Assembly (NCBI GenBank): GCA_937967425.1
Contig: CALBST010000426.1
Span: 1 to 9,255, forward strand
Reading direction: 5' to 3'
Length of the DNA stretch: 9,255 bases
From: an uncultured Caulobacteraceae bacterium
Lineage (GTDB): Bacteria; Pseudomonadota; Alphaproteobacteria; Caulobacterales; TH1-2
Under the pieces are notes generated by a model that saw nothing but the letters and a program-made list of their open reading frames with translations, was not told the DNA's origin and made no database searches. The translations under genes and the position numbers were made by a program. Below are positions 1 through 6,806 of this stretch, piece after piece (positions within the stretch are counted from its first letter, which is position 1; each line of letters starts with the position of its first letter).

Positions 1-41
1 GCAGGTTGCGTGCTGGCGTTCCCCTCCGTAAACGGGCGCGC

Positions 42-748
42 ATGGCCAACAAAGTTTACCCGGACGCCAAGTCCGCGCTCGAGGGCTTCACCTTCGACGG
101 CATGACGGTGATGAGCGGCGGTTTCGGCCTCTGCGGCATCCCGGAGAACCTCATCATCGCGCTGCGCGACACCGGCGTGCAGAATATCACCGTGATTTCG
201 AACAATGCCGGCGTGGATGGCTGGGGTCTGGGGCTCCTGCTTGAGACGAAGCAGATCAAGAAAATGATCAGCTCGTACGTCGGCGAGAATAAGGAGTTCG
301 CCCGCCAGTATCTGAGCGGCGAGCTGGAGCTTGAGTTCAACCCGCAAGGCACCCTCGCCGAACGTTGCCGGGCAGGGGGCGCGGGGATCGCCGGCTTCTA
401 TACCAAGACGGGCGTCGGCACGCTGGTGGCCGAAGGCAAAGAGGTGAAGACGTTTAACGGCGAGCAATATGTGCTCGAAACAGGCCTTGTTGCCGACCTT
501 TCGATCGTCAAGGCCTGGAAGGGTGATAAGGAAGGCAACCTGATCTTCCGCAAGACCGCCCGCAACTTTAACCCGATGATGGCGACAGCCGGCAAGAAGT
601 GCGTGGCCGAGGTCGAGATCCTGGTCGAGACCGGTGAACTTGATCCCGACGCCATCCACACGCCCGGCATTTATGTTGACCGGATCGTTAAGGGCAGTTT
701 CGAGAAGCGCATCGAGCAGCGCACGGTGCGTCCGCGGGAGAATGCATA

Positions 749-749
<1 letters not shown>
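42..749 (+). CDS. scoA: 3-oxoacid (succinyl-CoA:acetoacetate) CoA transferase, subunit A
   Basis: This is the alpha subunit (235 aa) of a two-subunit family I CoA transferase. Such enzymes move CoA from succinyl-CoA to acetoacetate, giving acetoacetyl-CoA and succinate, in the cytosol. The N-terminal family signature is clear: [16 protein letters not shown] at residues 19-34, close to the classic GGF-x3-G-x-P pattern. Further conserved stretches are [38 protein letters not shown], and the C-terminal [13 protein letters not shown]. The length fits the usual 230-240 aa. I chose the ATG at 42, giving MANKVYP, because it matches family starts. A TTG at 6 would add 12 basic residues, and its upstream sequence is mostly outside the window. 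The gene joins scoB by a TAATG overlap. The SCOT-type sequence favours acetoacetate over the AtoDA or 3-oxoadipate (PcaIJ) substrates, but substrate is inferred from resemblance only. Confidence 0.93.
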
Positions 750-1396
<647 letters not shown>

Positions 1397-1400
1397 CCGG

Positions 1401-1441
1401 CCTCTCCCCCGATCTCGCTTCGCCTAGCACGACGCGAGAGG
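1401..1441 (+). terminator. Weak hairpin after scoB, possible terminator
   Basis: Five bases after the scoB stop, CCTCTC (1401-1406) can pair with GAGAGG (1436-1441). Alternatively TCTCGC (1413-1418) can pair with GCGAGA (1434-1439) around a 15-base loop. No T-run follows, so this is not a canonical intrinsic terminator. It may be a weak or Rho-assisted end for the scoAB transcript, or chance in GC-rich DNA. Confidence 0.25.
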
Positions 1442-1501
1442 GGAGTGCACGCGCACACCGAAGTATTCACACAGATGAACAAACACGAAAGCGCGTGGCA
1501 T

Positions 1502-1533
1502 TGAGAAATCGTGCGCGCGTTCACTGTTTCTCA
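1502..1533. promoter_or_regulatory. Inverted repeat upstream of the barrel-protein gene
   Basis: TGAGAAA at 1502-1508 and TTTCTCA at 1527-1533 form a perfect 7-bp inverted repeat with an 18-base spacer. It lies about 50-80 bases ahead of the ORFs that follow, where an operator would be expected. The arms are AT-rich against a GC-rich background. No confident -35/-10 pair could be assigned here; AATAAT at 1558-1563 is the only -10-like hexamer and lacks a good -35. Function is unproven. Confidence 0.3.
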
Positions 1534-1581
1534 TCACGTCACGCGTAAGCTCTCCGGAATAATTCGTGCAGAGAGGGCGCT

Positions 1582-1611
1582 ATGAGCAGCTCTCCGACAA
1601 GGGTCTGGTGA
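1582..1611 (+). CDS. Possible nine-codon leader peptide overlapping the next gene
   Basis: An ATG at 1582 opens a reading frame encoding MSSSPTRVW and ending at TGA 1609-1611. It is preceded by a good Shine-Dalgarno, GAGAGGG at 1571-1577, with a spacer of four bases. Its stop codon shares its last base with the ATG at 1611 of the barrel-protein gene (TGATG), the geometry expected for translational coupling or reinitiation. The peptide has no run of a single amino acid, so classical attenuation by charged tRNA is not suggested. A frame this short can arise by chance. The support is the Shine-Dalgarno plus the exact stop/start overlap; expression is inferred, not shown. Confidence 0.3.
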   Translation: MSSSPTRVW

Positions 1612-3008
1612 TGCTTCGTGCCGGAATGAAGCGGACGGTACACCGTCGCGCGGCCGCGTTGGCCGCGTGTGCGATGACCGCTTGCGCTTTGTTTTGGTCA
1701 CCCGAAGCCCACGCACAGACTGCACCCACGTCAGAACTCTCGCGCGTGCTCGAGTTGATCCAGCAACAAGAGCAGCGATTGAACGAACAAGAACGTCAAC
1801 TTCTCGAACAACAGAGGCAGCTGTCCGAGCAGCGGTCACTGATCGAGAGGCAACGGCGCGAAATTCAGGCCATGGCGAGCGTCAGCGATGCGGATCTTAG
1901 CGAAATCCGCGGCGCCGGCGTCGTTCACCAAGGCTTGTCCTACCAAGAGTTGAGCCCCGATGAGCCGATCAGGCTCAATCGCCGGCACATGAGCACATTG
2001 ATCCAAGACGAATCCGGCGGTGGAGCGCCGCCGACAGCAACGCCAGCCCCTGCGCCGCAAGGTCCGGTGGGTGAAGCGCCGCCGGAGAGGGTAGAAACCT
2101 CTACCGTCGACGCGCTTCCAGAAGGGCAGAACGCGCTTCTGGGCCGCGGACGGCTCGTGATCGAGCCCTCGTTCGAGTTTTCGCGCTCGTCTGGCAACCG
2201 CCTGGTGTTCCGCGGCGTCGAAATTGTTACCGGAATCCAAATCGGCTTGATCGAAGCCAACGATTCCGCGCGAAACACGGTGTCGACATCCGTCGCTCTG
2301 CGGTACGCGCTCACCGATCGCCTCGAAGTCGAAGCGCGCATCCCTTACGTTTATCGAGATGATCGTGTCACCACGCTCTCGCAAAACAGCACGACAACGA
2401 CGCAAACGTTCAATTTGAACGGTTCGGACATAGGCGACGTCGAGCTTTCAGCCCGCTACCAGCTCACGCGTGGCCGCAACGGCGCGCCGATTTTCGTGGT
2501 CGGCGGCCGCGTGAAATCGACGACGGGCACGGGCCCGTTCGATGTTGAGCGCGACGCCCAAGGTGTCGCGAGCGAATTGGCGACAGGCTCGGGCTTCTGG
2601 TCGTATCAGGGCAGCCTCTCCATGCTGTACCCGACCGATCCGGCGGTGCTGTTTGCTAATGTCAGCTACAATTACAATGCGCCGGCCTCGATCGATCAGA
2701 CCTACGGCGCGGTCACGGTGGGTGAAGTTGATCCGGGCGACACGATCGGCTTCGGCTTCGGCTTTGGCTTTGCCATGAACCCGCGCTTCTCAACCTCGCT
2801 AGGCTACTCGCACTCTTATGTGATGCCGACCGAGACAGAGCTGAACGGCACGATCCAGGAGTCCACCGAACTCCATGTCGGCTCGATGCAGCTCGGACTC
2901 TCGTTCCGGATGAGCGAGCGCTTGACGCTCTCCACCGGCGTCGATTTCGGCGTCACCGAAGACGCCCCGGACGTCCGCGTTTCCTTCCGGGCCCCCTATC
3001 GCTGGTAA
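1611..3008 (+). CDS. Exported coiled-coil / beta-barrel outer-membrane protein, FapF- or MetA-like
   Basis: This is a 465-aa predicted outer-membrane protein. Residues 1-35 look like a signal peptide (basic start, hydrophobic AAALAACAMTACALFW, AHA-Q cleavage). A LAAC lipobox-like motif ends at Cys20, but it sits too early in the hydrophobic stretch to be convincing. Residues 41-88 are a Gln/Glu/Arg-rich heptad region, a strong coiled coil. A Gly/Pro/Ala linker follows at about 135-160. From about 176 to the end, alternating strands with polar turns and many Gly/Tyr/Phe, and a terminal aromatic (PYRW), indicate a roughly 290-residue beta-barrel. It resembles the MetA-type phenol-degradation/transporter barrel family and the architecture of the amyloid exporter FapF. 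I preferred the ATG at 1611 (AAGGG at 1599-1603, spacer 7) over GTG 1566, which lacks a Shine-Dalgarno; ATG 1626 is also possible. Substrate is unknown, and no fap genes are nearby. Confidence 0.75.
   Translation: MLRAGMKRTVHRRAAALAACAMTACALFWSPEAHAQTAPTSELSRVLELIQQQEQRLNEQERQLLEQQRQLSEQRSLIERQRREIQAMASVSDADLSEIRGAGVVHQGLSYQELSPDEPIRLNRRHMSTLIQDESGGGAPPTATPAPAPQGPVGEAPPERVETSTVDALPEGQNALLGRGRLVIEPSFEFSRSSGNRLVFRGVEIVTGIQIGLIEANDSARNTVSTSVALRYALTDRLEVEARIPYVYRDDRVTTLSQNSTTTTQTFNLNGSDIGDVELSARYQLTRGRNGAPIFVVGGRVKSTTGTGPFDVERDAQGVASELATGSGFWSYQGSLSMLYPTDPAVLFANVSYNYNAPASIDQTYGAVTVGEVDPGDTIGFGFGFGFAMNPRFSTSLGYSHSYVMPTETELNGTIQESTELHVGSMQLGLSFRMSERLTLSTGVDFGVTEDAPDVRVSFRAPYRW
2748..2771 (+). repeat. 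Four tandem GGCTTY hexamers (Gly-Phe repeat)
   Basis: Four consecutive copies of GGCTTC/GGCTTT encode Gly-Phe-Gly-Phe-Gly-Phe-Gly-Phe, residues 380-387 of the barrel protein. The alternation suits a membrane-spanning beta strand with Phe facing the lipid. Because the unit is six bases, slippage would change strand length by two residues without breaking the frame. Confidence 0.8.
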
Positions 3009-3025
3009 GCGGGAAGGGCGGAAAC

Positions 3026-3063
3026 AAGAACCGGCGGCGCCTCTGGCCCGCCGGTTTTTCTTT
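3026..3063 (+). terminator. Intrinsic terminator of the barrel-protein gene
   Basis: AACCGGCGG (3029-3037) pairs perfectly with CCGCCGGTT (3048-3056) around a 10-base loop. The stem can extend by A-T and G-T pairs to 3026/3059. A T-rich tail (TTTTTCTTT, 3055-3063) follows directly. It sits 17 bases after the stop at 3008 and isolates that gene from the downstream tRNA. Confidence 0.9.
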
Positions 3064-3116
3064 GGGCGTTTTGCCTGCTTGCAGTGGGGCGGGGCTGCTG
3101 ATACCCGCCAGCGCTC

Positions 3117-3207
<91 letters not shown>

Positions 3208-3324
3208 GCCATCGCGTGGTGAACACCCATTATTGGTGAAGCTGAAATAAGCATGAAAGCTTACGCGGCCTAAAGCCCCGCGCCCGTATAAGCGGCCATC
3301 GCATTCATTGCGTTGGGGTCATTG

Positions 3325-4527
3325 ATGCTTCGCCGTACGCCGCGCGCGCTTGCCGTTTCCTGCTTTGGTCTGCTGGTGTTTGCCGCCAGCGCCGCAGCTC
3401 AACGCGCGCCGATCACCTATGCCGGGCAGGGCGGTGGCGCAAACACAGCAACCGTCACCGAGACCGCCTCACTCAGCACCGGCGGTCTCGCTGGCGGCGC
3501 GGAGAACTCCTACGGCTACGGCGCGAGCCAGCGCCGCAGCGGGGCGGTCATTGACCTACGCCGCAGCGATGCGCGCCGCACGCAGCCGGTGGTGTTCGAA
3601 CAACCGGCCGTCGAGGCTGAGGATGAAGAGGAACTTGCCGGTCCGGTGAGCCTAACGCCGGCCCCGCAGCAATTTGCGCAAGCCGAACCGGTGCGCACAG
3701 AACAACAGCCCACGACGAGCGAGGAGGGCGTCCAGCCCTGGCTTGAGCGTGAACGTGTCGGCCCGCCATACGAGGCCAACGGCCGTTGGTATGTGCCGAC
3801 GCCGGAGCCGGGTTATCAGCAAACCGGCACGGCCTCTTGGTATGGCGCCGACTTCCAAGGCCGCCGCACCGCGAGCGGCGAGGCCTTCGACCAGACCGCG
3901 TTGACCGCCGCACATCCGACACTCCCGATCCCAAGCCTGGTCCAAGTCACCAACCTCGAGAACGGTCGGGAAGTCATCGTGCGCGTCAACGATCGCGGCC
4001 CGTTCACGGGCGAGCGCCTGATTGATCTGTCGCGCGGCGCCGCGAACGTGCTGGGCTTCGAACAAGCCGGTCACGCCCGCGTTCACGTTCGTTACCTTGG
4101 CCCTGCTCCGCGCCGCGTTAACGCAGACGGCACGGCGGCCCCTGAATCCGTGCGCGCCCCCGCTTCCGCGCCGTTGCAACAAGCGCAAGAGGGGCCTGCC
4201 TCCCTGCTCTCGTCTCAGCCCATCGAGGCGGTCGAGCTGGCCGGCGCTCCGATGAACGAGCGGCCGGTCTATACGCCGCAGCGTGCGCCGGCGGCAGGCC
4301 ACTACTTTGTGCAGGTCGGCGCATACTCCGATCCCGCAAACGCCCATCGCGTCCGCGACGCGGTGAGCAGTGCCGGCCCTGTCGTCGTGGATACCCGCAC
4401 CACTGCCTCTGGCGCTGAATTGTTCCGGGTACGAGTTGGTCCCTGGGCTAGCCGGGAGGAGGCGGACGAGGCGCGTCGGGTTCTCAGCACACTCGGCTAC
4501 GCCGAGAGCGTCGTCGCAGCTCGCTAG
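3325..4527 (+). CDS. rlpA: RlpA septal lytic transglycosylase with SPOR domain
   Basis: This 400-aa periplasmic protein belongs to the RlpA family, whose characterised member in Pseudomonas aeruginosa cleaves peptide-stripped ('denuded') glycan strands at the septum. The signal peptide is residues 1-25 (AAA-Q cleavage). There is no convincing lipobox, so unlike the classical 'rare lipoprotein A' it is probably soluble. A low-complexity, Gln/Glu/Ala-rich linker leads to the double-psi beta-barrel, about residues 167-258. It starts GTASWYG and carries Glu186 (ASGE) and His197 (TAAH), spaced 11 apart like the catalytic pair of P. aeruginosa RlpA, plus Asp223 in RVNDRGPF. A second Pro/Ala/Gln linker precedes a C-terminal SPOR domain (327-400, starting YFVQVGAYSD), which binds denuded septal glycan. 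The ATG at 3325 has GGGG at 3315-3318 (spacer 6); an upstream TTG at 3313 is less likely. It lies 84 bp before dacA. Confidence 0.93.
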   Translation: MLRRTPRALAVSCFGLLVFAASAAAQRAPITYAGQGGGANTATVTETASLSTGGLAGGAENSYGYGASQRRSGAVIDLRRSDARRTQPVVFEQPAVEAEDEEELAGPVSLTPAPQQFAQAEPVRTEQQPTTSEEGVQPWLERERVGPPYEANGRWYVPTPEPGYQQTGTASWYGADFQGRRTASGEAFDQTALTAAHPTLPIPSLVQVTNLENGREVIVRVNDRGPFTGERLIDLSRGAANVLGFEQAGHARVHVRYLGPAPRRVNADGTAAPESVRAPASAPLQQAQEGPASLLSSQPIEAVELAGAPMNERPVYTPQRAPAAGHYFVQVGAYSDPANAHRVRDAVSSAGPVVVDTRTTASGAELFRVRVGPWASREEADEARRVLSTLGYAESVVAAR

Positions 4528-4611
4528 CGCGCCAGTTTGTTGACGTGAAAGCGCCGCGCCGGTCTGCTTGAGTAAACCCGCGCAAAACGCGCAATCGATT
4601 CGGCGGACGAA

Positions 4612-5802
4612 ATGAACCTGCAGCGCAAATTCGGCGCTTTCGCTCTCGTCGCACTTTTGGTGCTGGCGCTCGTGCCCGACGCGGACGCTCAGCGCCGCCG
4701 GGCTCGCCGCGCGCCGGCGGCCCCGCCAACGCCGGCAATCGCGCAGCACGTCACCATCATGGACGGCGCATCAGGCGCCATCCTCTCGTGCGAGAATTGC
4801 GAAGCGCCGATCCCGCCAGCCTCGATGGCCAAGCTGATGACCGTGCTCATCGTGCTGGAACGGTTGCGGGCGCATGAAATCACCATGGACACCCGCTTCC
4901 GCGTCAGCGAGTACGCGTGGCGCGAGCACGGCGCGATGTCGAGCGGCTCGCACATGTTCTTGCCGGTCAACGCGGAAGTCGCCGTGCGCGACCTGCTCCA
5001 AGGCGCGGTGATCGTCTCGGCCAATGATGCGTGCGTGGTGTTAGCGGAGGGGATCGCGGGATCGGAGGAGGCGTTCGTTGCGCTGATGAACCGGCGCGCG
5101 GCTGAACTTGGCCTTCGCTCGGCGCGCTTCAGCAATGTCACCGGCGTTGATCATCCAGAGCAGCGTATCAGCTCGGCCGATCTGGCGCGTCTCGCGCGGC
5201 ACCTCATCATGACCTATCCGGAATTCTATCCGGTCTATTCGCGCCGCCAGTTCACCTTCAACAACCGCACCCAAATGAACCGTAATCCGTTGTTGGGGGC
5301 CTTTACAGGCGCCGATGGCGTCAAGACAGGGCATACAGATGAGTCAGGCTACGGCTTGATCGGCTCGGCGGTGCTCAACGGCGAGCGCCGGATCATTGTG
5401 TTCAACGGCCTGCCGACCATGGCCTCACGCAATAGCGAGGCGCAGCGCCTGATGCGCTCGGCTTTCAACGACTACGCCATTTTCGAAATCGCGTCCGCCG
5501 GCGATGCGGTCGGTGAAGCGCAGGTGCGGCTCGGCGGCCGTCGCACGGTGCAGCTGCTGGCTAAGGAGGACATTCGGGTGCTCGCGCCACAGAGCGTCCG
5601 CGCCGGCCTCACGGCCCACATCGAATATAGCGGGCCGCTGCGGCCACCGATCGCGCGCGATCAGGTAGTAGCGCATCTCGTGGTCGAGGGCCCGGATTTC
5701 GAGACGCAGCGTTTCGAACTGGTGGCCGAACGCAACGTCGGCAGGGCGAACTGGTTCGCGCGCGCTTTCGAGGGCTTGCGCTTGACCCTCTTCGGCCCTT
5801 GA
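4612..5802 (+). CDS. dacA: D-alanyl-D-alanine carboxypeptidase (class C low-mass PBP, PBP5/6 type)
   Basis: This 396-aa serine DD-peptidase trims the terminal D-Ala from peptidoglycan stem peptides in the periplasm. The signal peptide ends at ADA-Q (residue 26), followed by an Arg-rich stretch. All three penicillin-binding motifs are present: S71-M-A-K74 (SxxK), S136-A-N138 (SxN) and K238-T-G240. The peptidase domain spans about 40-275. A PBP5-type C-terminal beta domain covers about 284-375, and the end (RANWFARAFEGLRLTLFG) is an amphipathic helix of the kind that anchors these enzymes to the inner membrane. Oddly, CENC at 60-63 lies just before the active-site serine, where relatives usually have no cysteine. 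The ATG at 4612 follows GGCGGA (4602-4607). It sits next to rlpA, a wall-related neighbour, and is the probable first gene of a dense operon. A TTGACG at 4540 could be a -35, but the -10 match is poor. Confidence 0.94.
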   Translation: MNLQRKFGAFALVALLVLALVPDADAQRRRARRAPAAPPTPAIAQHVTIMDGASGAILSCENCEAPIPPASMAKLMTVLIVLERLRAHEITMDTRFRVSEYAWREHGAMSSGSHMFLPVNAEVAVRDLLQGAVIVSANDACVVLAEGIAGSEEAFVALMNRRAAELGLRSARFSNVTGVDHPEQRISSADLARLARHLIMTYPEFYPVYSRRQFTFNNRTQMNRNPLLGAFTGADGVKTGHTDESGYGLIGSAVLNGERRIIVFNGLPTMASRNSEAQRLMRSAFNDYAIFEIASAGDAVGEAQVRLGGRRTVQLLAKEDIRVLAPQSVRAGLTAHIEYSGPLRPPIARDQVVAHLVVEGPDFETQRFELVAERNVGRANWFARAFEGLRLTLFGP

Positions 5803-5810
5803 TAAGGCCG

Positions 5811-6806
5811 ATGAAGGCCGAAAAGCCCGCCCCCGAACTCGATAAGGAACCAAGCACTCCGCACCCGCGCGAGACGTTTTCGTTCGTCGGCCATGAGGCC
5901 GAGGAGGAAGCGTTTGCCGAGGGCTTGGCGGGCGGACGCATGCATCACGCTTGGCTGCTGGCCGGGCCCAAGGGTTTAGGCAAGGCGACGCTTGCGTATC
6001 GCGTCGCGCGCGCAGCGCTGGGCGCCAAGCGCGCCGGACCGCGTCCGCTCGACGTTGATCCGGAAGATCCGATCGCGCGTCGCGTGATGGCGCTGTCGCA
6101 TCCTGATCTGTTTGTGCTGCGGCGCGGCTTGAATGATCGCGGCAAGCCGCGGCGCGAAATCGCTGTCGATGATGCGCGCGATCTCGGGCACTTTTTCGCG
6201 CTGGCGCCATCCGAAGGCGGTATGCGTGTGGCGATCGTTGACGCCGTCGATGATCTCAATCGCAACGCAGCCAACGCGATCCTGAAAACGCTCGAAGAAC
6301 CGCCGGCGCGTTCAATCCTATTGCTCGTGTGTCACGCACCAGGCGCCATCCTGCCGACAATCCGTTCGCGCTGCCGCCGCCTGGCGCTGCGCACGCTGAG
6401 CGACGATCTGGTGCGTAAAGCGAGTGGCGCCGATGCCGGCATTGTGGCTCTCGCCAAGGGTCGTCCTGGCCGTGCGATCGCGCTGAAAGCGCAGGGCGTC
6501 GATACGGCCGGCGCCGATCCTAAACGCGCCCATTCCGAAATTGCACGCGGCGCATCGGCTGCATTGCTCAGCGGTCTCTATGACAAGATGAGCGGCGAAC
6601 CCTTCGAAAAGCTCGCCGGCGTGCTTGAGCTTGCCGGCGAATGGACGCGGGCCGCGGGCGTCGAGCAGGGCGGTGAGCAATGGGCCGAAGCGTGGTCAGC
6701 GCTGGAAACGCTGCGCGGCGAAGCTGAAGGTCTCGACATGGACCCGCGCCACGCGCTTGCGCGCGCCGCAGGCGTCCTCGACCGCGCCGGAGCGTCACGC
6801 CGGTGA
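5811..6806 (+). CDS. holB: DNA polymerase III delta-prime subunit (clamp loader)
   Basis: This 331-aa AAA+ protein is the delta-prime subunit of the clamp loader, which opens the beta sliding clamp and places it on primed DNA. The AAA+ core begins near residue 25 (FSFVGHEAEEEAF, then HHAWLLAGPKGLGK). Walker A is intact (GPKGLGK, 52-58). The Walker B position reads VAIVDAVDD (140-148), followed by NAANAILKTLEEPP, ending near 165. The clamp-loader SRC motif is at 186-188 (IRSRC), the arginine-finger element used towards the neighbouring subunit. The cysteine quartet that binds zinc in E. coli delta-prime is absent. The C-terminal third is a diverged helical collar. I chose ATG 5811 with AAGG at 5804-5807; a TTG at 5799 would overlap dacA and has no Shine-Dalgarno. 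It lies 8 bp after dacA and overlaps tatD by 4 bp. DnaX is the main alternative, but the length and lack of extra domains argue against it. Confidence 0.9.
   Translation: MKAEKPAPELDKEPSTPHPRETFSFVGHEAEEEAFAEGLAGGRMHHAWLLAGPKGLGKATLAYRVARAALGAKRAGPRPLDVDPEDPIARRVMALSHPDLFVLRRGLNDRGKPRREIAVDDARDLGHFFALAPSEGGMRVAIVDAVDDLNRNAANAILKTLEEPPARSILLLVCHAPGAILPTIRSRCRRLALRTLSDDLVRKASGADAGIVALAKGRPGRAIALKAQGVDTAGADPKRAHSEIARGASAALLSGLYDKMSGEPFEKLAGVLELAGEWTRAAGVEQGGEQWAEAWSALETLRGEAEGLDMDPRHALARAAGVLDRAGASRR

Noticed and set aside
1475..1504. Nine-codon frame MNKHESAWH upstream of the inverted repeat
   Set aside because: No Shine-Dalgarno precedes it and it is not coupled to a following start, unlike the frame at 1582.
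1671..1685. LAAC/MTAC lipobox in the barrel protein
   Set aside because: The cysteines fall inside the hydrophobic core, followed by more hydrophobic residues and a good AHA-Q signal peptidase I site.
3287..3292. TATAAG as -10 of an rlpA promoter
   Set aside because: It resembles a -10, but no acceptable -35 lies 16-18 bp upstream; the nearest TTACGC is 20 bp away.
4540..4568. TTGACG as -35 of a dacA promoter
   Set aside because: The hexamer is good, but at 16-18 bp spacing only TCTGCT-like sequence is available for -10.
4580..4592. GCGC-AAAAC-GCGC hairpin between rlpA and dacA as a terminator
   Set aside because: The stem is only four base pairs and no T-run follows.
3652..4749. 365-codon open frame on the minus strand
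   Set aside because: It lies antisense to rlpA and the start of dacA, both with clear domains. Its translation is Arg/Ala-rich with no recognisable motif, typical of GC-rich shadow frames.
5425..6210. 261-codon open frame on the minus strand
   Set aside because: It is antisense to the ends of dacA and holB, with low-complexity Arg/Ala/His content and no domain.
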